Source: Candidatus Anaerobutyricum stercoripullorum
Lineage (GTDB): Bacteria > Bacillota > Clostridia > Lachnospirales > Lachnospiraceae
Direction: 5' to 3'
DNA length: 11,673 nt
NCBI GenBank assembly: GCA_019114885.1
Contig: DXEQ01000012.1
Coordinates: 1-11,673, forward strand
Each line of letters starts with the position of its first letter. Position 1 is the stretch's first letter. A model generated the notes under the pieces. It was given only the letters and a program-made list of their open reading frames with translations. It did not search any database and was not told the origin of the DNA. The position numbers were made by a program, and so were the translations under genes. Positions 1 through 6,325 of the stretch are shown here, one piece after another.

Positions 1-60
1 TATGCTATTATTATATGGTAACCAGACCAATCGGATATTATTCATAAATAACCTACACGA

Positions 61-66
61 AAGGAG
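61..66 (+). promoter_or_regulatory. Ribosome binding site deciding the hisJ start
   Basis: AAGGAG lies 7 nt before the ATG at 74 and 1 nt before the ATG at 68. The spacing favours 74, which also places the family's N-terminal DTHLHS motif right at the protein start. Confidence 0.75.
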
Positions 67-73
67 CATGTTT

Positions 74-892
74 ATGCTGATCAGCGACACACATTTGCAC
101 AGTTTTTTCTCTTCGGACTCTGACTCTCCTATGGAAGATATGGTAAAAGAGGGAATACGGCGCGGTCTTTCCACCCTCTGTTTCACGGAACACTACGATC
201 CCGACTTTCCTGTGACCGAGTCCGGTCTGGATTTTCAGCTGGATTTTGACGCCTATTACCGGACATTTCTTTCTTTAAAGAAGAAGTATGCCCCGCAGAT
301 CGAACTGCTCCACGGCATTGAGCTGGGCGTGCAGAAACAGTCCGGCGGTCCTCTGTTCGATCTCTATACAAAGATTGGCGGGCGCTACGACTTCATCATC
401 AATTCCTGCCATCTGGTGGACGGCGTGGACCCTTACGAGAAGGTCTTTTTTGAAACCCACACTCCTGAGGAAGGCATCCGGCGGTATTTTGAGAGTATCC
501 TGGATAACCTCATCGCCTTCCCGTATTTTCAGACCGCCGGGCATCTTGATTACATCTGCCGTTACATCCCGGCGCCCCGCCCGGAATTCCACTATGAAGA
601 ATACGCAGACATACTGGACGCGATCCTTATCTATCTCATCGATCACGGAAAGGGGCTGGAAGTCAACACGGCCGGATTAAAGCACGGTCTGCCATGGCCG
701 AACCCGCACATGGAGATTCTGAAACGCTACCGCGCCTTAGGCGGCGAGATCATCACCATCGGCAGCGACGCCCACCGCCCGGCAGACATGACTTACGCTT
801 TTGACCGGCTCCCGGAGATTCTCGCGGAAGCCGGATTCACCCATTACGCCCTGTACCGGAACCAGCAGCCGGAGTTTATCCCGATCGCCTGA
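74..892 (+). CDS. hisJ: PHP-domain histidinol-phosphatase (HisJ/HisK family)
   Basis: Predicted cytoplasmic metal-dependent phosphatase that removes phosphate from L-histidinol phosphate, the penultimate step of histidine synthesis. The 272-residue length fits the HisJ/HisK type. Visible PHP metal-ligand motifs, in order: DTHLHS (H7, H9), FTEHYD (E39, H40), GIELG (E83), NSCHLVDG (H113), AGHLDY (H157) and GSDAH (D232, H234). All expected ligands are present, so it should be active. The start at 74 is chosen because AAGGAG (61-66) lies 7 nt upstream; the in-frame ATG at 68 is only 1 nt from that site, and the open frame further upstream has no ribosome site. No other his gene is adjacent, so the substrate is inferred from the family; another small phosphate ester is possible. 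No convincing terminator follows. Confidence 0.85.
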   Translation: MLISDTHLHSFFSSDSDSPMEDMVKEGIRRGLSTLCFTEHYDPDFPVTESGLDFQLDFDAYYRTFLSLKKKYAPQIELLHGIELGVQKQSGGPLFDLYTKIGGRYDFIINSCHLVDGVDPYEKVFFETHTPEEGIRRYFESILDNLIAFPYFQTAGHLDYICRYIPAPRPEFHYEEYADILDAILIYLIDHGKGLEVNTAGLKHGLPWPNPHMEILKRYRALGGEIITIGSDAHRPADMTYAFDRLPEILAEAGFTHYALYRNQQPEFIPIA

Positions 893-945
893 TTCTGCGA
901 TTGCCGGATTCCTCATAATTTTTAACAGATGCTTCCGGGCAGCGA

Positions 946-1083
946 TGTCACGATCATAACTTCTGTCTGCGCACCATTGCTATGATGATGACCTGCGTCT
1001 GTACACCATTGTTACGATGATAACCTGCGTCTTCGCATCATCGTTACATCTATAACCTCCGTCTGCGCACCGCTGTCACGATA
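946..1083. repeat. Four and a part 32-bp imperfect tandem repeats
   Basis: Head-to-tail copies at 946-977, 978-1009, 1010-1041 and 1042-1073, with about 10 further matching bases (1074-1083). On the plus strand each copy reads roughly TGTTACGATGATAACCTGCG followed by TCTGCGCACCAT, with several substitutions per copy. The last copy and the partial one encode the C-terminus and stop codon of the GldG-like gene on the minus strand, so the array looks like duplicated gene-end sequence that has since drifted. Because 32 is not a multiple of 3, the copies could not extend the protein in one frame. There are no spacers, so it is not a CRISPR array. Confidence 0.8.
1014..1044 (-). other. Hairpin just downstream of the GldG-like gene
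   Basis: Within the 32-bp repeats, ACGATGAT (1014-1021) pairs perfectly with ATCATCGT (1037-1044). Inside it a second short stem, GCG/CGC, closes a TCTT loop, leaving a 5-nt bulge on one side. On the minus-strand transcript it begins 5 nt after the stop codon. There is no U-tract, so it is not a standard intrinsic terminator; it could protect the 3' end of the ABC operon mRNA. No better terminator for that operon is visible in 893-1049. Confidence 0.4.
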
Positions 1084-2579
1084 CCGAACAGAAGGAGGAC
1101 TGCCGGCAGAACAAAGACGGTGAAGATCAGCGTCACTTTCTGGCTGAAAGCCGGCACGATGGCGGTGTCTGTGGACAGGTCTTTGGCGCGGATGGAGATC
1201 TTGTCTTCCTGATTGCTCAGGTAGTTGACGCCATTTAACACAAAGTCCGTGTTGGCGCCGCCCACCGCGTAATCGATGGAAGCCTCCAGCATATTGCTGC
1301 AGCCGGTGACGATCATCCGGCCTCCGTTGTCGTCGGAGACTGCCATGGCAATGGAGAATGGTCCGTCAATGTCGCCGTCCTCTTTCTCAATGGTGGAACT
1401 GCTGGTATCCACCTTGGAGTAGGCGCCGTCGCTGGTGGCAAGGAGGGATGTCACCGTATAGGAGGGCTCCTCTTCGCTGGCATCCGCATCCTCCGCTGTC
1501 TCGCTGGCATCCGCGCCCTCCGCTGTCTCGCTGCTGTCCGCGTCTTCCGTCTCCTCCGGCGTCAGATCGGTCAGGCCCTTGGCGCTAGGCGCCAGGATGT
1601 ATACATTGCTGTCATACTGCGCTTCTGTCACATCGGAGTATTCAATCTCCGGCAGGAGATAGATCGGATACTGGGTATACATATTGCTGTCCGTCTCCAC
1701 CACAACGCCCTTTTCCACGCCGATGTTGTATTCTTTCAGAAGGGAATACAGCTGCGGCAGATCGTCCACGCTGGCGTCCAGGAACACATACATTTTCCCG
1801 CCGTTTTCCATATAAGTCTCAATCTGTGCTTTCTCATCCTCAGTGAGATCCGTCTTCGCGCCGTTGATCAGCAGGATGGCGCAGTCTTCCGGCACACTGC
1901 CGGTGGAAAGCAGATTGAGCGTCTCCACGGAATAGTTATCTCCTTCAAAGCTGCTGATCACGTCGGAGGAGAGATCCTGTTCCGAGTGTCCGCTTAAAGT
2001 ATAGATCACCGGCGTACTGTCAGATACCACATAATTGATGGCCTCCGTCAGGAGCTTTTCCACCTGGAGAGAGTCCGCCGAGTAGGAATATCCGCTATCA
2101 TAGCTGTAAGAGACAAAATCATTGGAAGAGACATACCGATTCTTCTCTCCGCAGACCACGATCACGCTGTCGCTGCTGACTTCTTCCGAATCATCCACAT
2201 AATCTTTGGTAAAGTTCGGGTACAGTTCCGGGTCCCTGTATTCTATTTTGATGTGAGACGACAGTTTTTTATACTGGTTAAATATTTTTTTGTAGGCTCC
2301 GTTCACATCGGATTCATTGTTGATCACATAAAATGTCACATCCTGATCCAGACCTTTCACGATACTCTCCGTCTGATCGGACAGGGTATAGAGCTGATTG
2401 GCCGTCACGTCCACACTGTAATCTTTCCAGGTGACCAGTACATTTGCTCCCACGGCAAGGATGATAACGAGCACCACTGCCATGGCGGAGAACAGTCCCT
2501 TTTTAAAATGCCGGTTTTTAAACACTCTGCTTTTTTTCATTTTTTTGAACGGATGATCTTTCCATATCTTCTTATTCAT
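1050..2579 (-). CDS. GldG-like membrane-anchored component of an ABC transporter
   Basis: The 509-residue protein has the layout of GldG-family proteins: a basic N-terminus (Lys/Arg rich, 1-28), one membrane segment (about 30-50), a large extracytoplasmic domain (51-480), a second membrane segment (about 482-504) and the basic tail RRRR. In Bacteroidota, GldA/F/G belong to the gliding machinery; in Bacillota the same three-gene set occurs but the substrate is unknown. Residues 345-371 form an acidic Ala/Asp/Ser/Glu tandem repeat not expected in the core fold. It is the third gene of the operon, starting 12 nt after the permease stop, with an AGGAGG-type site overlapping that stop. The last codons lie in a 32-bp repeat array. 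The family call rests on architecture, context and an N-terminal pattern (VTANQLYTLSDQT) typical of these proteins. Confidence 0.75.
   Translation of the reverse strand: MNKKIWKDHPFKKMKKSRVFKNRHFKKGLFSAMAVVLVIILAVGANVLVTWKDYSVDVTANQLYTLSDQTESIVKGLDQDVTFYVINNESDVNGAYKKIFNQYKKLSSHIKIEYRDPELYPNFTKDYVDDSEEVSSDSVIVVCGEKNRYVSSNDFVSYSYDSGYSYSADSLQVEKLLTEAINYVVSDSTPVIYTLSGHSEQDLSSDVISSFEGDNYSVETLNLLSTGSVPEDCAILLINGAKTDLTEDEKAQIETYMENGGKMYVFLDASVDDLPQLYSLLKEYNIGVEKGVVVETDSNMYTQYPIYLLPEIEYSDVTEAQYDSNVYILAPSAKGLTDLTPEETEDADSSETAEGADASETAEDADASEEEPSYTVTSLLATSDGAYSKVDTSSSTIEKEDGDIDGPFSIAMAVSDDNGGRMIVTGCSNMLEASIDYAVGGANTDFVLNGVNYLSNQEDKISIRAKDLSTDTAIVPAFSQKVTLIFTVFVLPAVLLLFGIVTAVRRRRL
1477..1554 (-). repeat. 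27-bp in-frame tandem repeat inside the GldG-like gene
   Basis: Two nearly identical 27-bp units (1477-1503 and 1504-1530, differing at two positions) and a diverged third copy (1531-1554). Each encodes nine residues of the type ADASETAED, giving an acidic, probably unstructured loop near residues 345-371 of the extracytoplasmic domain. Near identity of the first two units suggests recent slippage, and copy number may vary between strains. Confidence 0.8.
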
Positions 2580-2591
2580 ATGCGGCCCCTC

Positions 2592-3458
2592 CTAATTCCA
2601 TCTTCTTTTTTCCATCGTCTGCACGGAAAGAAATAAAAATACTGCGATAAATGACAGATAGTAGACAATGGATGACGTATTTAATATGCCGGAACAGAAA
2701 TCATTGAACCGGTCTACCACGGAGAACCAGTCGATGATCTTTGACAGGCCGTTGTCAAAAAGTTCCGGTTTCAGGAAAGCGGCTCCTCCCACAATTGCCG
2801 CTCCGATCACCGCTGTGAGCAGACCGGCTTTCCAGCTTTTCGTCTGTTCAAAGAAGAACCATGCCAGAAGCACGATGACAATACCGCAGACTACATAAGT
2901 ATATCTCGCTCTGTCCGGAACGATGGAAGAAAGATTAGGCAGCAGCATACAGATCAGCACAACGCCGAAAGACACGCCCGCCGCGATCATCTGACTGTCG
3001 GTGATGGACGAGATGAACAGGCCGATGGCCAAAAGGCTCGCTCCCAGCAGAAAATACCCGATGCCTCCGGTCAGCACCGTCTTCCAGCTGACGTCGCCGT
3101 ACATACTCAATACCGCTGCCTGACAAAATGTGATGAGCACTGCGGCGGCCATGAGCGTAAGCACCGCCAGATATTTGCCCAGAATGATTCCGGACACCCG
3201 TATCGGCGAGGTCAGCAGAAGCTGATCGGTCTTCTGCCTCCTTTCCTCCGCCATGAGGCGCATGGTCAGAATCGGCACAATGACGATAAATATGATCGTG
3301 ATATTGGGATAAATATTGGCCGCGTAATCCGTATATCCGTAAGACATGCAGATGACGGAAAAATACACGCCGGTCACCGCCAGAAACAGCGCCAGAAACA
3401 GGTACGCGGACACCGAATGAAAATATGATCTCATTTCTTTCAGATAGACTGCCTTCAT
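2592..3458 (-). CDS. ABC-2 type membrane permease (GldF-like)
   Basis: Integral membrane subunit of an ABC transporter, 288 residues. The protein opens with a short cytoplasmic amphipathic segment (KEMRSYFHS), then hydrophobic stretches at about 16-37, 47-65, 91-113, 131-151, 158-177 and 188-203 and two more towards the C-terminus. The sequence MRLMAEERRQKTDQLLLTSP (about 64-83) is the cytoplasmic loop typical of ABC-2 permeases related to NosY/GldF, which contacts the ATPase. The gene starts 1 nt after the ATPase stop codon and is followed closely by the GldG-like gene, so the three are an operon and probably one complex. Its ribosome site lies inside the Glu-rich end of the ATPase gene. Substrate and direction of transport cannot be read from the sequence. 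Confidence 0.85.
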   Translation of the reverse strand: MKAVYLKEMRSYFHSVSAYLFLALFLAVTGVYFSVICMSYGYTDYAANIYPNITIIFIVIVPILTMRLMAEERRQKTDQLLLTSPIRVSGIILGKYLAVLTLMAAAVLITFCQAAVLSMYGDVSWKTVLTGGIGYFLLGASLLAIGLFISSITDSQMIAAGVSFGVVLICMLLPNLSSIVPDRARYTYVVCGIVIVLLAWFFFEQTKSWKAGLLTAVIGAAIVGGAAFLKPELFDNGLSKIIDWFSVVDRFNDFCSGILNTSSIVYYLSFIAVFLFLSVQTMEKRRWN

Positions 3459-3459
3459 A

Positions 3460-4407
3460 CTACTCTTCCTCCTCTTCTTTGCCGGTCAGCTTCAGAAATA
3501 CTTCCTCCAGACTTAAGGTCTCCGTCTCCAGCTTGACGATCGGCAGCTTTTTGTCTGCAAATTCGAAGAATAATTCGTCACGGACGTCCTCTCCCGTGTT
3601 GGTCTCCGCCGTCACGTCGATCACGCCGTCGGTCTCTCCTGTGATCGTGTAGGATGCCAGATAAGATGATGCGGCCAGCGCTTCTTCCACCGCTTCCTTC
3701 GTCCCCTTCACAGACAGGATCAGCCGGTTCTTATCGGCGAAATGTTCCGAAAGATGCTCCGGCGTATCCTCCGCCACCAGCTTACCCTGATCAATGATGA
3801 GCACGTAATCACAGACCGCGTTGACCTCCGACAAAATGTGAGAACTCAAGATGATCGTGTGCTTTTTTCCCAGATTGCGGATCAGCTCCCGCATCTCGAT
3901 AATCTGCCCCGGGTCCAGCCCCACTGTCGGCTCATCCAGGATCAGCACCGGCGGATTACCGAGAAGCGCCTGCGCCAGCCCGACTCTCTGCTTGTATCCT
4001 TTGGAAAGATTGCGGATCAGTCTCCCTTTCACATCCTCGATCTTCACCGCTTCCTCCACTTCCTGCACGGCGGCATTTCTGTCCTTTTTCGCGCGGATTC
4101 CTTTCAGCCTTCCCGCAAAATGCAGATATTCCTCCACCGTCATCTCCTCGTACAGCGGCGGAAGTTCCGGGAGATAGCCGATGAGCTTCTTTGCCTGCAG
4201 CGACTGCTCCAGCATGTCATATTCCCCGATCTTCACAGAACCGGATGTGGAAGAAATGTATCCGGTCATAATGTTCATTGTCGTGGACTTTCCCGCCCCG
4301 TTGGGGCCCAGCAGACCGACAATCTGCCCCTCGTCTACGGTAAAACTGATGTCTTTTACCGCGTGATGATTTCCGTAATCTTTTACCAGATTCTTTACTT
4401 CGATCAT
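3460..4407 (-). CDS. ABC transporter ATP-binding protein (GldA-like)
   Basis: Cytoplasmic ATPase subunit that powers the permease encoded next to it. In the 315-residue form the motifs are: Walker A GPNGAGKST (34-42), signature LSKGYKQRVGLAQAL (134-148), Walker B VLILDEP (154-160) with its catalytic glutamate, D-loop GLDP, and switch histidine H190 in LSSH. The Q-loop position reads IGYLPELPPLYEEMT, as in GldA/NatA-like proteins. All residues needed for ATP hydrolysis are present. A C-terminal extension (about 225-300) follows the ATPase core, ending in a run of Glu. The start at 4407 is preferred over the ATG at 4413: GGAGG (4414-4418) is 6 nt from the former but abuts the latter. It is the first gene of a three-gene operon. 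Substrate unknown. Confidence 0.9.
   Translation of the reverse strand: MIEVKNLVKDYGNHHAVKDISFTVDEGQIVGLLGPNGAGKSTTMNIMTGYISSTSGSVKIGEYDMLEQSLQAKKLIGYLPELPPLYEEMTVEEYLHFAGRLKGIRAKKDRNAAVQEVEEAVKIEDVKGRLIRNLSKGYKQRVGLAQALLGNPPVLILDEPTVGLDPGQIIEMRELIRNLGKKHTIILSSHILSEVNAVCDYVLIIDQGKLVAEDTPEHLSEHFADKNRLILSVKGTKEAVEEALAASSYLASYTITGETDGVIDVTAETNTGEDVRDELFFEFADKKLPIVKLETETLSLEEVFLKLTGKEEEEE
3465..3476 (-). promoter_or_regulatory. Permease ribosome site embedded in Glu codons of the ATPase gene
   Basis: The GAA/GAG codons for the terminal Glu run of the ATPase provide GAGGAGGAAGAG-type sequence about 9 nt before the permease ATG at 3458. The ATPase stop (3460-3462) lies between, so the two genes are probably translationally coupled. 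Confidence 0.6.
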
Positions 4408-4413
4408 AGTCAT

Positions 4414-4418
4414 CCTCC
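4414..4418 (-). promoter_or_regulatory. Ribosome binding site deciding the ABC ATPase start
   Basis: GGAGG directly touches the ATG at 4413 and is 6 nt before the ATG at 4407, so translation should begin at 4407 (MIEVKN). Confidence 0.7.
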
Positions 4419-4427
4419 ATTATCCTC

Positions 4428-4451
4428 ACACAGCTTCTGGCTGTGTTTTTT
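4428..4451 (+). terminator. Terminator-like hairpin in the ABC operon leader
   Basis: ACACAGC (4428-4434) and GCTGTGT (4440-4446) form a 7-bp perfect stem with a TTCTG loop, followed by a run of T (4446-4451). In the plus direction it is shaped like an intrinsic terminator, yet no plus-strand gene ends here. In the minus direction it sits in the leader of the ABC ATPase gene, 10 nt upstream of its ribosome site. It may stop antisense transcription toward gdhA, or act as a leader stem-loop. The structure is clear; the role is inferred. Confidence 0.5.
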
Positions 4452-4483
4452 ATTCTGGAAACATACTATGCGGCAATTAAGAC

Positions 4484-4498
4484 AATTTTGTGAACAAT
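4484..4498. promoter_or_regulatory. Candidate CodY-binding box
   Basis: AATTTTGTGAACAAT matches the Bacillota CodY consensus AATTTTCWGAAAATT at 12 of 15 positions. It lies between the divergent ABC operon and gdhA, 76 nt upstream of the ABC ATPase start and about 200 nt upstream of the gdhA -35 element, so the ABC operon is the nearer target. codY itself is in this window. Boxes with three mismatches can be real but also arise by chance in AT-rich DNA. Confidence 0.4.
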
Positions 4499-4699
4499 TT
4501 CCCGACTTCACAGTTATTTCACCGTTTGTACACGAAATGTTCCTGATCTCTTCGTTACCGTACTGTTTTCATCCGGGAATTATGAAGGACTTAATTTAAA
4601 AAACTACATTTTTTCTCTTTTTCCCCTGAAAAAACAGAGTTTTTATGCATAGTTATGAAATTTTTTTAAGAAAAAATGTATATTTTGCCATTCTTTTTA

Positions 4700-4728
4700 T
4701 TGATTATGGGAAAACAATATAGTATAAT
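4700..4728 (+). promoter_or_regulatory. gdhA promoter
   Basis: TTGATT (4700-4705) and TATAAT (4723-4728) are separated by 17 nt, a good SigA-type promoter with a perfect -10. Transcription should begin near 4735, giving a leader of about 50 nt. The AAGGAGG ribosome site (4772-4778) lies 8 nt before the gdhA ATG. Confidence 0.75.
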
Positions 4729-4786
4729 ATGGGACGGTAAAGGCAAACAGATTTAAGATATTATTCATTTTAAGGAGGAACCTATT

Positions 4787-6121
4787 ATGTCTTACGTAGA
4801 TGACGTACTCGCAAGAGTGATTGAGAAGAATCCAAGCGAACCGGAGTTCCATCAGGCTGTCACAGAGGTTTTTGAATCTCTTCGCCCGGTGATCGAGGCC
4901 AATGAAGAGTTCTACAAGAAAGAAGCCATCCTTGAGAGACTGACTGAGCCGGAAAGAATGATCAAGTTCCGTGTTCCGTGGGTTGACGATAAAGGAAATG
5001 TACAGGTAAACATGGGTGTTCGTGTACAGTTCAACAGTGCCATCGGACCTTACAAGGGAGGTTTACGTTTCCACCCTTCTGTAAATCAGGGTATCATCAA
5101 GTTCCTTGGTTTTGAGCAGATCTTCAAGAATTCCCTGACCGGACTGCCGATCGGCGGCGGCAAAGGTGGTTCTGACTTCGATCCGAAGGGCAAATCCGAC
5201 CGTGAGGTTATGGCTTTCTGCCAGAGCTTTATGACAGAGCTTCACAAACACATCGGCGCTGACTGCGACGTACCTGCCGGCGATATCGGTGTTGGCGGAA
5301 GAGAGATCGGTTATTTATTCGGACAGTACAAGAGACTGACCACCCGCTATGAAGGCGTGCTGACAGGTAAGGGTCTTACTTACGGCGGTTCTCTCGCAAG
5401 AACAGAGGCGACCGGTTACGGCCTTGTGTACATCACAGCAGAGTTATTAAAAGACCACGGCATGGACCTGGCAGGCAAGACTGTCTGTGTATCCGGCGCA
5501 GGTAATGTGGCAATCTACGCCATCCAGAAAGCACAGCAGCTGGGCGCTAAAGTTGTGACATGTTCCGATTCCACCGGATGGGTATACGATCCGGAAGGCA
5601 TCGATGTTGAAGCATTAAAAGAGATCAAAGAAGTGAACCGTGCCCGTCTTACCGAATATAAGAAATATCGCCCGAACAGCGAATATCATGAAGGCCGCGG
5701 CGTATGGCAGATCAAATGTGACGTTGCCCTTCCTTGCGCGACACAGAACGAAGTATTCTTAGAGGACGCAAAACAGCTGGCAGCCAACGGATGTATCGTT
5801 CTTGCCGAGGGCGCTAACATGCCTACTACTCTGGACGCAACCAAGTATCTCCAGGAGAATGGCGTATACTTCGTACCGGGCAAGGCTTCCAATGCCGGTG
5901 GTGTGGCAGTATCCGCTCTTGAGATGTCCCAGAACAGCGAGAGATTAAGCTGGAGCTTCGAAGATGTGGACGGCAAATTACAGGATATCATGAAGAATAT
6001 CTATCATAACATTTCTGATGCCGCAAAACGTTACGACATGGAAGGCGACTACGTGGCAGGCGCTAATATCGCCGGCTTCGAGAAGGTTGTCAACGCTATG
6101 CTGGCACAGGGTGTCTGCTAA
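4787..6121 (+). CDS. gdhA: Glutamate dehydrogenase, NADP-type
   Basis: Cytoplasmic enzyme interconverting 2-oxoglutarate plus ammonia and glutamate. The 444-residue length fits the hexameric bacterial GdhA class. The substrate domain has GPYKGGLRFHPSVN (K90), FLGFEQIFKNSL (Q111, K114), PIGGGKGG (K126, the catalytic lysine) and PAGDIGVGGRE (D166, the catalytic aspartate). The nucleotide domain has GAGNVA (237-242), and the second strand ends CSDS (259-262), resembling E. coli GdhA rather than the NAD-specific clostridial enzyme, so NADP(H) and a biosynthetic role are inferred. The C-terminal motifs MPTT and ALEMSQNSERLSW are intact. It has its own strong promoter and a terminator, so it is monocistronic. 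Codon use looks like that of a highly expressed gene. An Lrp-type regulator follows immediately and may control it. Confidence 0.95.
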   Translation: MSYVDDVLARVIEKNPSEPEFHQAVTEVFESLRPVIEANEEFYKKEAILERLTEPERMIKFRVPWVDDKGNVQVNMGVRVQFNSAIGPYKGGLRFHPSVNQGIIKFLGFEQIFKNSLTGLPIGGGKGGSDFDPKGKSDREVMAFCQSFMTELHKHIGADCDVPAGDIGVGGREIGYLFGQYKRLTTRYEGVLTGKGLTYGGSLARTEATGYGLVYITAELLKDHGMDLAGKTVCVSGAGNVAIYAIQKAQQLGAKVVTCSDSTGWVYDPEGIDVEALKEIKEVNRARLTEYKKYRPNSEYHEGRGVWQIKCDVALPCATQNEVFLEDAKQLAANGCIVLAEGANMPTTLDATKYLQENGVYFVPGKASNAGGVAVSALEMSQNSERLSWSFEDVDGKLQDIMKNIYHNISDAAKRYDMEGDYVAGANIAGFEKVVNAMLAQGVC

Positions 6122-6147
6122 TTCTGATTCACAGCAGGCGGTACCAT

Positions 6148-6183
6148 ATATCTGCAGAGGACTTCGTCCATGAAGACAGATAT
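6148..6183 (+). other. Stem-loop in the gdhA 3' region
   Basis: ATATCTG (6148-6154) pairs perfectly with CAGATAT (6177-6183). The interior can fold as GGAC-ttc-GTCC or as CTTC-gtccat-GAAG. It is followed by an AT-rich stretch and lies 20 nt before the main terminator, so it may be a secondary terminator or mRNA-stabilising element. The left arm resembles the repeat upstream of lrp. Confidence 0.4.
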
Positions 6184-6202
6184 TTTATAACATCGACGAC
6201 GC

Positions 6203-6235
6203 AAAGGAGTGTCCCTGCCGGGGATACTCCTTTTT
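6203..6235 (+). terminator. gdhA intrinsic terminator
   Basis: AAAGGAGTGTCCC (6203-6215) and GGGATACTCCTTT (6221-6233) form a 13-bp stem with a single G-U pair and a 5-nt loop TGCCG, followed by T residues to 6235. It lies 81 nt after the gdhA stop and about 90 nt before lrp, so the two genes are probably separate units. Confidence 0.9.
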
Positions 6236-6238
6236 CAT

Positions 6239-6295
6239 ATCCGATATTTCCATATGTATCTGATATCTCTCTATATATCTGATACTTCCATATAT
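6239..6295 (+). repeat. Three 19-bp tandem repeats upstream of the Lrp gene
   Basis: Copies at 6239-6257, 6258-6276 and 6277-6295 share the pattern ATCYGATAYYTCYMTATRT. They are contiguous, AT-rich and end about 30 nt before the lrp start codon, covering the place where its promoter should lie. Spacing near two helical turns and location suggest a binding array for the encoded Lrp protein or another regulator, though simple slippage is possible. No clear -35/-10 pair could be assigned within it. Confidence 0.7.
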
Positions 6296-6325
6296 ATGGA
6301 ACGATTCCTGCCGGAGGTTGATTTT

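Larger units (their letters stand above)
4452..4786. other. Divergent control region between the ABC operon and gdhA
   Basis: This 335-nt stretch has no credible gene. It becomes very AT-rich toward gdhA. It contains the candidate CodY box (4484-4498), a short inverted repeat TTTTTC/GAAAAA (4618-4623 and 4628-4633), a second one ATTTTTT/AAAAAAT (4660-4666 and 4671-4677) close upstream of the gdhA -35 element that could act as an UP-like element or operator, and the gdhA promoter. No convincing minus-strand promoter for the ABC operon was found. Confidence 0.6.

Noticed and set aside
2..73. Longer N-terminus for the PHP phosphatase
   Set aside because: The frame is open from base 2, but only the ATG at 74 has a properly spaced ribosome site, and the conserved DTHLHS motif should be near the N-terminus.
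893..945. Terminator after the PHP phosphatase gene
   Set aside because: There is a short T-run (about 919-923) but no stable stem directly before it.
946..1083. CRISPR array
   Set aside because: The 32-bp units follow each other directly with no unique spacers, and no cas genes are present.
3742..4599. Open frame of 285 codons on the plus strand
   Set aside because: It is antisense to the ABC ATPase, whose Walker and signature motifs are intact, and runs into the AT-rich control region without family features.
4662..4676. Second CodY box next to the gdhA promoter
   Set aside because: The A/T-tract palindrome here differs from the consensus at about five of 15 positions, including the centre, so it is not supported.
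6209..6325. Longer N-terminus for the Lrp regulator
   Set aside because: The upstream frame would start inside the gdhA terminator stem and encode the 19-bp repeats; the family begins at MDKIDKKI.
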